Part shown: in pieces, positions 45,172-56,783 of the stretch | How the letters are laid out: the number at the start of each line of letters is the position of its first letter | How positions within the stretch are numbered: position 1 is the first letter of the stretch | Assembly: GCA_004369045.1 (NCBI GenBank) | Contig: ML213509.1 | Location: 502,858 to 566,857, forward strand | Length of the DNA stretch: 64,000 nt | Direction of reading: 5' to 3' | DNA from: Heliocybe sulcata | Taxonomy: Eukaryota; Basidiomycota; Agaricomycetes; Gloeophyllales; Gloeophyllaceae | Position numbers and translations under genes: made by a program | Notes under the pieces: model-generated | Seen by the model: the letters and a program-made list of their open reading frames with translations, nothing else | Told to the model about the DNA's origin: nothing | Databases searched by the model: none

Positions 45172-45867
45172 GTATGATGCATCCTGCGTTGGATGCTGGG
45201 GGTGCTGGTATTGAAGTCGGTCCAGGCGAAGCGCAGAGCAGTGTCGGGGTTTAGGCCTCATAGGACCGTGGAGGGGGACTGGCCGTTATATCAGCGGAGA
45301 GGGTAAGCTTGACTTGGGGTTTTCGCTGTTGAAAGTGCTGATTGCTCCGGTTTGTCCTAGGGGTGCCGCCTGGAATCTCAGGTGTCGTAGTTTCGTCGTA
45401 CCTCTTTCCTCTCGCTTGTTCATCTCTCATTGGAATTTGAGGATGTAAGTCGTTGGTATGATATCGTCCGATCACCGTTGGACAAGCCGCTTCAACTCTG
45501 CACTCGCTTCATTATCGCGAGGACGTGCGAGTCCGACTGCAACCCCGGGATCCCACAGCTCATTTAAGGTGTGCGTGCGCCGTCTCAGATTCGAATATGA
45601 CCAATGAACTGCCCTGGTAAAGACGTGTGTGATCCCAACCGTTTTCGCAGCGACATAGCGATTAGACAGTTGCAGTTTAACCATAGCTATCGAATATTCG
45701 GAAAGACGCGTAAAAGCACCGGCAACACGTTCACTAGCAGTTGCATCTTACCCACGCTCAACGTTTCTTTGCTGCTGCTCGCCGTTGACGACGGCGAGCT
45801 CGCTGCTTCCTCTTTCTTCCTGGCTGGCATCCACGCTTGATGACAGACGCACAGGTTGCTTCGTCCG
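45172..45867. other. Intergenic region
   Basis: These 696 bp between two plus-strand genes hold a 3' flank and a promoter. Nothing else is recognised. Confidence 0.4.
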
Positions 45868-48800
45868 ATGACACCGCGTCCCTCCTTTAAGCACAAGCGT
45901 CCTTTGTCCGCCATCTTCCTCGGCTCCTCCCCGTCTTCCTCGTTTTCCGCCAGCATCCCCGATCTTCCTGAACCGCCGAGCCCTGAAGGATCCAGTGGGT
46001 CGGGGCTCCCGTCCCCGCCCGCAACCAACTCAACCGGCAGCGGCAGCACAGGCGCCAACAGTACGACTTCTGGCAGTATACGTCTACGAGCTTCTTCTTC
46101 TAATACAGACACGACTATGTTCACTGGTAATAAAGATGCATCTACATCACACGCGCGATATGGACACTCGTGGGAGGACGAGGAAGGGGGAGAGCTTGAG
46201 GAGGAGGGCGACCAGACAGCCCGGTTGTCGCGCGATCACCAGCGTCGTCCGAGCGAGAATGAGATGGCGTTAGCGCGGGTGAAAAGCTTGACTGAGCGTA
46301 ATCGTATGGTCCGTGTTTCCTGTCCTTGTCAGAATTTCATGATATTCAGAAGACCCTGTTTTTCTTGTTTCTCCATGCCTGTTTGACTTGCGAATTCGAT
46401 ATGGCTGCGCATCGCATGCCTTACCCGGCATCGTACACTTCTGCTCACACTGGATGTCGGTCCATGCCCTTGGGTATGCTCAGGCCATTAGCAAGTTATC
46501 GCGTCTAAGTACCGCTTCCCCTTCACACGCTGGCCGTACTGGCAGCTCCTCCACTCGTTCCCCCAACCCTCCTAACAGCGCTAGCAGTTTTTCCTCTACA
46601 TCCACTTCCTCCCATAGGTCGTCCGCCCATTCCAAGTCTTATTCAAGTCCCTACACCCGCGCGTCTGCTAGCTTTGAATCTGGTTCCGAAACAGAGCGCG
46701 AAGAGCATTCCCTACGTTCCTATCCGTCCTCCGAGGACCTGTCTGTTACCCCTCCCTCTACTTTTTCTGGATCGTCGCAAACGCGCCCCAGTAGTGGCCG
46801 TCCGCGCAGAGTTTCCGCACCAACATCACCTGACAGAGACACCTTCTCGCAGCCATCTTCTTCGCGACCTAGTCCCAGGAATGCATCGCCCGGTCCATCT
46901 CGGACTCCTCGCAAAAGGGTCTCCATTGCATCGTCCTCTGCGAGCTCTTCGAGTCGCTACGATGACGAGGAGAGAGACGATGTTGCAAGTGCAGCACTAG
47001 CTGCTATCGGCGTTAGACGGAGTCCTACTATTAGCAGTAGTAGTCGATCCAGGCAGCCTCTTCCTCGAGAGTTTCGGGACACCGTTACCTCGCGGAGAAG
47101 TGTCATCGGCGAGGTGAGTTCATCGCAACTGTTGCCAGTAAATGCCCTTCATTTCTGGTCGGATATAGAGCGTCACGCAGCCATCTACTCCCAATCGCAA
47201 CAGAGACCGCGGTAGCTTTCTAGAAGCAAGAGGGTCGCCTTCTCCGACATCGGCGGGTTCGACCCTCAATCTGAATGGTCTTCAACATTCACCACGTCCC
47301 CCACGAGCCTCAGCAGGTCGCTCCGTGCGGGAACTGTCTCGACGTCGTGAGTCCCGTTGGATGTCCGAAGATATATCATCGACCAGTCATCTTCCGGATA
47401 TCAATGATGGGGAAGAGAGCGATTTGAACGCTGCAATTAGTCCGAGCGGTCTCATTTATGGGAAGCGGCAGACACTTCGCGGTGGCAGTGCTGAGAGTGC
47501 TCTGGGCGGTAGGAGTCTGGTCGGCCAGGGGTTGAAGGCTGCGGGTATTGGCGCGAAGCGGAGAGAATCGTCCATGGACCTGTTTCGCGATGATAGCCTG
47601 GACAGAGAAGGTCCGGCTTCTTTGCTAAGGGCGAGGACAACAGGTTCGTGCACAGCACAATGGAAGGGAAGATCATTGTCTAAACCTTAATTTTAGGCTC
47701 TTCTGGCAGAACACTTACGTCAGGTAATGTTCCTGCCAGCGAGGGGGCAGGCCCCCTGGCCAAAACCCGCAGCCCTCTTGAAGTGCGCACCACAGCTCCT
47801 ATGGGCGAGCACCGGCACCGGATGTCAATGTCTTCAAGACCATCCACATCGATGGCAGGCTACAGCCAGGAAAACCCGCCCAGGACCGCACCTCCTACTT
47901 TGCGTACATATAGGTCGTCGGTTATTCTGCCGGAGAGGGAGAGGTCTGGGACAGAGATGCCTCTAGGCAGCAGGCACCAATCGGCTATCTTGTCCGCTCA
48001 AGACAGGATGTACTCCTCGCCTGTCACAGCACACCGCCAGACTCCCAGCGTGCTTTCGGGACAACTGACGCAGCAAAACACTGAGCACACCCGCCTCATG
48101 CTGGAGTCTTTGTCCATGTTCGAATCCAGTCTCTCGCGTCTTCCTCCGATGGGCACGACCACCACTAGCACGATACCGGATCTATTCAGGTCCGCGCAAA
48201 CGATTGTGCACTCAACAGAAAAGTTGAATGCGCTTCTACGTGCTGGAACCGCTAACGCGCTCGAAAGACAGATTGGTGCGGACGTCGACGACGACACGGA
48301 ACAAGCTGGCGTTCGCTTGTCTGAACTTTGGAGATCGGTAGGCGGTGACTTCAGGGAGAGCATGCGAATGAGCGACGAGCTCGTGCGTACTCTGACGGGT
48401 TTCCTCCTGGGCGTCGGTAAAGTTCTACGGGATTCTGCTTCTACAGCCAATGCCGGCCTTCAGCACCTGCGTACCGGTAGTGGTAGCTACGATGACGAGA
48501 CGGTGACTAGAAGGATAACACCAGAAGCCACAAGGAGGATTTCGGATGGTCGTGCTAGTGTGGATTCGCGGAGGAGTTGGGAGGATGCCCCTAGGGATAT
48601 CGGGAGGCAACCTTCCAGTCGGGCAAGCTCGTCTTTACGACGTACCAGGGAGTCCGAGGAGGCTACCGGTAAGAATTATGTATCTTACCGTTAACAGTTG
48701 TGATCGATTTTGTAACAACGCGACTATGCAGACATGATTGACCCCGAAGATGACCTTCCGGATCCTTCGCCTACTCCTGCGGCTAGGTACCAAGGCCGTC

Positions 48801-49357
48801 CTCTGCGCGCTGTACCGCCGGCATTGTCGACTGTTCCTTCCGAGTCGATCATCCAACGTCAAGCTTCTAGTGCTCCGGAGCCTAACCGGCGGAAGATATC
48901 AAATAACTCAAATGCCACCGTTCGAGCAGGCGCTATGCCGTCTACGCTCAAAACTCCCAGTGCCATAACTGCACTAACTCCTCATTCTGTCTCTAACTCG
49001 CCGGAGAAGCCTGCCGTTTCTCTGCCACGGGTTGACTCCTCAGGATCTGGTGGGTCTAGGGCGAGTGTAATCTTCTCTCGTCCGTCCAATGTGTCTCTCT
49101 CGACATTAAATGGCATGCAAGATCGAGCGAGGAAGCGGACCATTTCTGCTACATCATCGACCGCTGACGAAGCGCTGGAGGCAGTGCTAGCAGCAGACAG
49201 GGAGGCGCGGAGTCGAACCGTTGGTGCCACGGGACGCGTGGCACGGGATAGTGTTGTGAGTGCCGACAGTGGTAGGAGCGAAAACCAGAATCCAACCTTG
49301 CCTTCAGGAAAGAAGGAACGCCGGAGAAGTATAACGGCCATCTTTGGTCCTCGTTAG
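45868..49357 (+). CDS. Large serine-rich, mostly disordered protein of unknown function
   Basis: The gene has five exons and encodes about 1040 residues, with ATG at 45868 (MTPRPSFKHKRPLSAIFLG). Seen: long Ser/Thr/Pro/Arg-rich low-complexity stretches (SSASSSSRYDDEERDD, TISSSSRSRQPLPRE) and many potential phosphosites of RRxS type. A short conserved-looking motif spans an intron (ARVKSLTERNRM, then AISKLSRLSTASPSHAGR). One predicted helical segment near 48080-48450 contains LMLESLSMFESSLSRL, TEKLNALLRAGTANALERQI and LWRSVGGDFRESMRMSDELV, and could form a coiled coil. The end is KKERRRSITAIFGPR. There is no enzymatic motif and no membrane segment. Multi-site phosphorylation and a scaffold role (for example in cell polarity or division) are only a guess. 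Confidence 0.75.
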
Positions 49358-49932
49358 ACGTGTCCTGTCATTGGCATGGAGCGAGATAGAATAGTAATTT
49401 GCCTTTGTTGGTGCGTGTCCATCTTGCTTATGCCTTCCTTATGGTAACTGATGCCATTTCTACTTAGTACCTGGTCGCCGGGATTTTATAAGTTTTTATT
49501 GCAGTCAGATCACCTTTGACTGCGCTTCATATTCACATTCTAAAGCTCGCCCTCTTCTTGGACCGTCCATATCTTCGCATCTCCCCAGCTGCATCGTTAT
49601 CTGTCACTCAAGTTTGTGTCCCGTACGTGTAGCGGCTTGTGCATAGTCCCGTACTTCTCTCGTCCTCCGATATCGCATATTGACACTCCTTTACCTCCGT
49701 CTCCCTCATATGTTTAATATTAGGATCATATGCATGAATAAGATGGTCTCCATGGCGCAATTGACTGGGTCTACATCGAACACTGGATGCAGTACTGGAT
49801 ATTGAGTAAATTCTGGAGTCTGCTGTTGAGCGTAATAAGGGTTCGGTGAATGCCGAGAGCAGCGCAAGGGCTTTTTTCTCAATCACCCATCTGCAGCCTA
49901 CATGACATTCCACCGTCTGCATCTCTCAGACT
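49358..49932. other. Intergenic region
   Basis: These 575 bp between two plus-strand genes hold a T-rich 3' flank and the promoter of the helicase. No element is recognised. Confidence 0.4.
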
Positions 49933-52872
49933 ATGCCTGCCATACATTTTGGAAACGGAAATATCGCCAAAAATTCCAAGCAAGCAAGCGACCAGCATAG
50001 GCAACCTGCAAGCCCGACATCCTCTAAACCTCAGCGGACTTCTCCGGCATCTAGGGCGGACTGGAAGATAAATGGCACCCACGAGCATGGGAGGACGCAG
50101 GCGACGAATGGTTCTGGATATGGGAAGGGGGGCTCGGAAAGCAGAAAGAGAAAGCACGTTTATATGGACGCATCCGATGAAGAGCAAGATGATAGGAAGG
50201 GTCCGAAGGTGAACGGGTTAGCCGTCAACGGTGCACATGCCAATGGCTGGATTCAAAAATCTAAGAGAGGTGGGGGCGCCTCCTCTGGCAGTTCTGTTGG
50301 TGGTAGTTCCAAGCTGCGTGAATTGCAGGCACAACGGAGACGCCTACCCATTGCGCAAGGTCCGTCGCGGGCAGATTTGCAGCCTCAGCTTGTATCCCGC
50401 CCTAAATTGCGTTTCCTTAGGTCGGGAGGCCCTCATTGAGCAGATTCGCAATAACGATGTTACCGTGCTGTTGGGCGAGACTGGGTCAGGGAAGACGACT
50501 CGTGAGTTAGCGCATATTTTACCAGTCGACTGGCATTCACATCGTCTGTCGGTTTTTCAGAGGTCCCGCAGTATATTCTGGAGTCCGGAATTGCTGGTCC
50601 TGGGATCATTGCCGTCACCCAGCCTCGTCGAGTTGCTGCTACTTCGCTCGCTGCGCGTGTAGCCGCCGAACAGGGTACTACCCTTGGGGGCCTGGTTGGC
50701 TACTCCGTCCGATTTGACGAGGTCGCTGGCCCGGATACTCGCATCAAGTACATGACGGATGGTATGCTGGTCAGAGAATTGCTCTCTGATCCTCTCTTGA
50801 CGCGGTACAGTGCTATCATCGTCGACGAAGCACATGAGCGTACGCTGCGAACGGACTTGTTGATCACTAAGCTCAAAACCATACTGAAAAAGAGAAACGG
50901 AGATGGACCGCTTAAAAATAAGGACAAGGGCAAGGCCACTGCAATGAGTGGTAATCCGGTGAAGGTTATCATCATGAGTGCAACCCTAGATGCCGAGAAG
51001 TTCAGTAAGTTCTACGACGAGTAAGTTCGAGCAATACGCAGGCCATATATTACCCCGTGCTGAACCTTGGCTTGAAGCTGCAAGATTCTCTACGTCAAAG
51101 GTCGTCAGCACCCTGTCAAAATATATCACACCGCAGAGGGTCAGCCCGACTACGTGGACGCGACACTGCGCACTCTCTTCCAGATCCACGTCGATCAACC
51201 TCCCGGCGATGTCCTGATATTTCTTCCAGGTAAGTTATCGTCTTACTCGCTACCGTTTTTCCGCGCTTACACGGCTCCTTCTAGGGCAGGAGGACATCGA
51301 GTCTCTGCATAAGTCAATACAACTGTATGCAAGTCGCTTACCCCTGGATAAAATGGCTGTACGTAGGGGGACCCCAGCTCGGTGACAGGGGCTCATTCAT
51401 TGATAGGTGTTGACGTGCCCAATGTTTGCTGCCCTTCCTCCCGCTCAACAAGCCAAGATATTCCAAACCACGCCACCGAACACGAGGAAGTGCATTTTAG
51501 CGACGAATATTGCTGAAACGTCTATAACAATACCCGGGATTAAATACGTGATCGATACAGGAAAGCATAAGGAGAAACGACATCTAGCTCATGACACCGG
51601 TAGCGGTAGGTATCGCGCTTGCCGCTACGCCTGACCGAAAGCTTATCCAGTCCATGCTAGGCTTCGATGCTCTTTTGACGAGGGATATTACCAAGTCGTC
51701 TGCGATGCAACGAGCAGGTCGAGCAGGACGTGAGGTGGGTCCTACTGCCGACGTGACTTACTCTGATTGTCTAACATCATAGTAGGGCAAAGGATTCTGC
51801 TTCCGACTCTATACCGAAGAGGCGTTTGAAGCTATGGCTGTATCCTCTGAGCCGGAGATCCGCCGCACTAGTCTTACTTCGGCCGCTTTGCAGTTGAAAT
51901 GCCTTGGCGAAGATATCGAGGATCTTGACTTCTTGGATAGACCTGATTTGGAGTCTAGTGAGTGCAGCATGAACCATCATCGTATTTTTAGACGCCATGA
52001 ACATCTGTCATAACCAGTAATATCTGCGTTGAAGACCCTCTATTTCTTGAACGCTGTCGATAAGAGCAATCGCATCACAGATGCAGGGCGTAGCATGGCA
52101 GCCTTCCCACTGGAACCCAACTTGGCCTGCGCCGTCCTGGAGGCTGTGAAGAATGGCTGTGCGCTCGAGGTTATCGACATTGTGTCCGTGCTGTCGTCCA
52201 CCTCCAAGCTGTTCTTCGACATCAGCGACGAACGCGAAGTTGCAGCCGAAGTTCGTAGGAAGTTCCGGCATCGTAGTGGCGACCACATGACGATCTTGAA
52301 TGCGCTACGTTCATATCAAGATGTTGCTGCCACTGAGAGCAAGGCTGCCAGGAAGGAGTGGTGTCGGAAGCAGTATCTGAACGAGCGGACCCTTCTGGAG
52401 GCGGTCAAGATCAGGGACCAGTTACGAGCGACTTGTGAAAAGATGAGCATTGGCTGGCAGAGCTCGGCGCAGGATGATGAGAGACCGGTAACCAAGAGCC
52501 TCTTCAGGGGCCTCGTCCTTCACTCCGCCTTGCTCCAGCCTGATGGAACGACATTCAAACAAGTGTATGGTCGCTCGGTATGTATCCGCTGCCCTTGCGT
52601 TCCGACATTGCCATGCTAACCGGAGCGACTGGCGCTCGTTATCCATTGTTACAGGTGATAAAGATCCACCCAGGGTCGGCAATTGCGGACCAGAAGGTGC
52701 CAGCGATCATATATGACGAATTGGTGGGTAGGATCTGCTCTTATCTCATGGAATTGGGGCTCAGATCTTCTCGCAGGTGTATACAAACCATATTTATGCG
52801 CGTGGTGTTTCAGCCATACCGAAAGCGTTTTTGGCAGAGATCTCGACCCATATAAAAAGTCAGATTGCTTAA
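49933..52872 (+). CDS. DEAH-box RNA helicase (DHX33/Dhr2-like)
   Basis: An ATP-dependent RNA helicase, probably in ribosome biogenesis, with many exons and about 770 residues. Seen: a basic disordered N-terminus from ATG 49933, then [17 protein letters not shown]. Helicase motifs follow in order: Walker [10 protein letters not shown], motif Ia [12 protein letters not shown], motif [14 protein letters not shown], motif [13 protein letters not shown], motif IV-like LIFLPGQEDIE, motif [14 protein letters not shown] and motif [16 protein letters not shown]. Downstream are the winged-helix/ratchet region ([19 protein letters not shown]) and an OB fold with [17 protein letters not shown] and [18 protein letters not shown]. 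All catalytic motifs are intact. The RRRLPI...[19 protein letters not shown] start and the OB fold suit the DHX33/Dhr2 branch better than spliceosomal Prp2/16/22/43. That placement is inference. Confidence 0.88.
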
Positions 52873-53477
52873 TGTCGGTGCCTATCAACAGGTTCTGTTT
52901 GCATCTCTCATCAGAATGAGATTTGTGTGCCCAAGGAGATGGTAACGTCCCGTTGCGCAAGTGGAGGGCGCCGGAGACCTTCGTGGTACAAGAATTCGTC
53001 GATACTTCTCCTCTGGCAGACCTTCGTGTCGCGGCTGTCGGAATCAGAGCTGGTTACAAGGCGACAAGACCCGATGGGATACTCCCAACCTTGCACTTGC
53101 TATTCGTTGTCTACCTAGACGAGCTTCCGAAGTGGCGTTCTCAGATTGATGGGACATATGGGCTATCTCGATTCGCGGTGACTCTCGATCACTCATTATC
53201 CCACGGTACATTGAGTTGTGGCACTGAAACCAGCTCAGTTGGAATTCTCTTGCGGACTTCGAAGAGGTGCCCGCCCGTCGGTGACCTATTATCGTCCCTA
53301 TCGTCGTTGCTACGCCGCTAGATATACCTACCATGACGCGGACATACTGGGCTCGCCCTCCTTCTGCGTGTGTCGTCCTGGTTCCATTGCTGGCTGAGCG
53401 CATTTACCACTATAATCGAATAATCACAGCTGAGGGGAGAGATCCCTTAGCCAGCCTGGCTTCCAATTACTTAGGGC
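52873..53477. other. Intergenic region
   Basis: These 605 bp contain overlapping ORFs on both strands with no recognisable motif. They presumably hold the helicase 3' flank and the promoter of the receptor-like gene. Confidence 0.4.
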
Positions 53478-55098
53478 ATGCCAGCGCACCCAGGCCCATC
53501 GGATTTTGAAGCGGCAGAGAAAGAGCCTTTCACCTGGACTGAGCAGCGGCAGAGAACTACAACATGGATATGTAAGTTTGCTGCAGCTGTACACAGCCCT
53601 AGTAGCACTGACAAAGCCTTCCCAGCTGCTAGTACCGCGACTGCATCTCTGGTGGCAGTCTCCGTGGTTCTGATACTCATAGCTCTGCTCTTCCGGAAGC
53701 AGCGCACGCGTTTACTATTACGGAGGCAGAGTTTTAGGATGCTGTTCGCGGTCATTATAGCTAGCGTTCCATATGCTGGCATGTTCTTGTATGTCCTTAA
53801 TCCTTACGGCGCACTATCTTGCTGAATGTGGTATGCAAAGAATCGAGACACTTCTCACTGGGCCATCACCGTGGTGTTCAGTCTCTATCTTCTTTGGATT
53901 CCTTACTGGTGAGGGACTTCGCTCTTTGGATCAGACAGAGGCATCTAACCTCACTCGCGTGCGTGGCAGAGAATTTTATCAACTTCCTCATAATGCTGCT
54001 CTCAATCAACCTGCAACTGGTGTTAGTACATGGTCTACGCACCGAAGGGTTTCTTAAATGGTATATCGGCGGGTCATTCTGCGTTTCTGTGATTATTGTG
54101 ATTCCAGGCAGTACGTCCGTTTACGAGCTGATACTGCTGGTGTACTGACGTAACTTCGGCAGCGGCGATGAATGTTTGGGGCTGGGATCCTGTCACGGGA
54201 ATTTGCTATGTCCGTCTGACGGGTGCTGCCCGGCGTACAGCTTGGCAGGTTGGGACGGCGTACTTTTGGACACTCCTTAGTACCGTGGTTGCATTCGTGT
54301 GCACCGTCACCGTCATTGTTCACCTCATAGCCCGCCGCAGCCGCCGCGAACTTGTCTTCAGCCAAAGTGATACAAGTCGTCTGAACAACGAGAACGTCTT
54401 CCGCTCAGCTGCATGGCGGATTGTAACTTACCCTATTGTTATGAGTAGGTCCTGCCGCATTAATTCGCATTGCGATGCATTATAAACTCACCATTTGGAA
54501 TTAGTTATTTACAACGTGATATCCGCTACTGCAGATCTCAGTCTGGACCAGAGCCGCGGAATTACGACCTTCTCAGAATACGCTCTGTGGAATACGTATG
54601 GGTTCATTTATGGCTCATTGCCTCTCGCCTTCTCCTTGATTCTTATCTTCGTGGAGTAAGTTTTATTATTCGCTATTCCGCTGCCGCCTCTTACACTCCC
54701 GCAGTCCATCTTTCAACGTCGCAATACGCGAACTACTGAAGGACCCCACTACAAGCGGGGGTGACGATTCCAGCGGCCACTCGCACCTCCCCAACATTCG
54801 AATACACTTCTCATCCTCGGACGCTGGTACCGCAGAAGGCGGAGAGGAGCTCAGAGACCTGAGTACCCTCCGCCCCAAGGGAAGCCTGAGTGATGTAAAG
54901 GGTCAGGGAGACTCTCGGAAGTTTGGCAAAGAGTCTTTTCACCACGTCCACATTCCTCCGGCATCTTCCAAGGACCCGCCTGCAGCCCCGAGGATCTCGC
55001 AGGACATCACTGTAGTTCGCAGGGAATTCGAAGAGAGAAGACGACAAACCAGGCGCGATTTACGGGCTCGTTTGCAGGCACAATTGGAGCAGATGTGA
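53478..55098 (+). CDS. Seven-transmembrane receptor-like protein (fungal GPCR, cAMP-receptor/Git3-like)
   Basis: A multi-exon membrane protein of about 445 residues. Seen: a short N-terminus (MPAHPGPSDFEAAEKEP), TM1 ATASLVAVSVVLILIALLF, a basic loop, TM2 FRMLFAVIIASVPYAGMFLY, TM3 ending in a LYLLWIPYW-like segment, TM4 FINFLIMLLSINLQLVLVHG, TM5 WYIGGSFCVSVIIVIPG, the exposed loop NVWGWDPVTGICYV, TM6 LLSTVVAFVCTVTVIVHLI, then WRIVTYPIVM and TM7 YGSLPLAFSLILIFVD with SFNVAIRELL after it. A ~120-residue cytoplasmic tail ends in Arg/Gln-rich helices (FEERRRQTRRDLRARLQAQL). The WGWDP-type loop and overall layout match basidiomycete GPCR-like proteins of the Dictyostelium cAMP receptor type, not STE3 pheromone receptors. 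The ligand is unknown. Confidence 0.72.
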
Positions 55099-55686
55099 GG
55101 TTCTTCTGCATGTAACTGTACTTACCTCCGCGGAATGGACGTCCAAGCCATTGAAGCCATTCCTTAGACTTCTGACTGTATGTTACGCCTTTATGATCCA
55201 GTTGCCAGTGACCCTCTTCCTACTGCTGTAGCATACGCATATACTAGCTACTCTAGATCCGATTTATGATCCGTTATTCAATATCCAATCACCGATCAGA
55301 ACGCAGCCACAAATACTTACAAATAATCCGCCACTCTTTCGGTTATGGTGGCAGCGGGACGTCATATCACTTGTGGTACCCTGCTTGCTGCACAGATGGA
55401 TGCATGGACTTTCCCTAGCGGTCATTGTTGGTTTGCAGAACCCTCGTCGCATAAGAGTCAACAGCACTTGTCAGGCGAGGGGTCTTAGGGGTTTCAGCGA
55501 ATGAAACCGGACCGTAGTAAGTACCCATTAATTCCGAATTCCAATTCGTAGATCCTCTTACCTATTACTAGCGTCAAGCTATGTAAATTATTATGCCTAT
55601 CTGAAGCCCACACTCCCACCTCGTGCTTATAATTTTGCTCTCTTCACGAAGCTGGGCCTCACCAACCCGTGTGCATTCTCGGATCC
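55099..55686. other. Intergenic region
   Basis: These 588 bp between two plus-strand genes contain no recognisable element. Confidence 0.4.
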
Positions 55687-56467
55687 ATGCCGAACGCAAG
55701 TGCACGCGACCAACTACATGCACAGAAGCACCCTTCCCTTCATATAAGCTGGGAGCCCAGAGACACAGAAGAGTCTTCGAGGGATATGGACTCCGCCCGC
55801 TCGCCAGATCAGGCAGAAGACCAACGCCAGCAATCGCCCTGCAGTGGAGCAGTTAGTACTGTGGCTCAACCGTCTCCATCGGGAGGCGATGGCACTCCTA
55901 CTACAGCTATCGAGTCTTTGAAGTCGGAACATCGGGGACAGAAATGCAGACCACGTCTTAGGTTGCGACTGCGGGATACAATGTACAATCCGGGCCTCGA
56001 GCTTATCAACTCGGGAAGCGTAGCTCGAGACCATCTGGCGAACGAGAGGACAATCCTAGCGTATGTCAGGACTAGCTTGGCCTTGTCGTCGATGGGTGTT
56101 GGTATGGCGTCAGACATATGAACGTCGAACTTCCTCGCTGAGTTGCCACATGCAGCTCTTGTCCAATTGTTCACGTTGTCAAACTCTGCGAGCGGAACGA
56201 AAAGCGCCCTCCATGTCTACGCTCGCCCCCTAGGTGCCACAGGCGTCGTACTTGGATTGCTCGTGCTTCTGATAGGTAAGTGTCGTATATTCGCCATCTC
56301 CGTTACTCACAGCCGTCCTTGCAGGAGTAGTTCGATATTTTACTGTCCAGACAGCGTTAACACGCGGCAATTTCCCAGTGGCACGAGTGACCGTAATCGT
56401 TGTCGGCTTGGTTCTGACGGCTCTAATATGTGTCATGTTCGGTGTCCTTGTCGCTTCTAGAACATAA
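55687..56467 (+). CDS. DUF202 (YidH-like) membrane protein
   Basis: The gene has three exons and encodes about 220 residues. Seen: ATG 55687 (MPNASARDQLHAQKHPS), a hydrophilic ~100-residue N-terminus, then the DUF202 signature SGSVARDHLANERTILAYVR followed by TSLALSSMGVALVQLF (helix 1). Helix 2 is GATGVVLGLLVLLIGVVRYF and helix 3 is VTVIVVGLVLTALICVMFGV. The ARDHLANERT-x-LAY-x-R block is diagnostic for the family and is also found at the C-terminus of vacuolar VTC proteins. Membrane location (vacuole or plasma membrane) is inferred. The molecular function of stand-alone fungal DUF202 proteins is not known to me. Confidence 0.85.
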
Positions 56468-56783
56468 TACATCCCACGAATGCACTAATGGGCAGTAGCA
56501 CCCTCCTCTCTATCTCCTATCACCGTCCGCTGTTGTACGAGCTTATTTGAAGTAAAAAGTGCGTAATGGGAAATGTGCTAATAGTCCCGAGTCATCGTAC
56601 GGTGCTGGAGGGTCCATGTTCCGCGACTTCTGAAATTACAAGCGGCTGGTGGATCGCATTGGCGTCATGAGAAGTAACTCTACACCAGTTGAGTTCTCTC
56701 AATACGGGCTCGGAACGACCCTCGATTGTTCAGCCTAAGGGCGTTGGATGAGGAGAAGCAGGTTTATCCCGAGTTGCAGACGC
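56468..56783. other. Intergenic region between convergent genes
   Basis: These 316 bp hold 3' flanks only; nothing is recognised. Confidence 0.4.

Noticed and set aside
53478-55098. STE3-type pheromone receptor
   Set aside because: The WGWDPVTG loop and helix pattern do not fit STE3; a cAMP-receptor/Git3-like protein is a better match.
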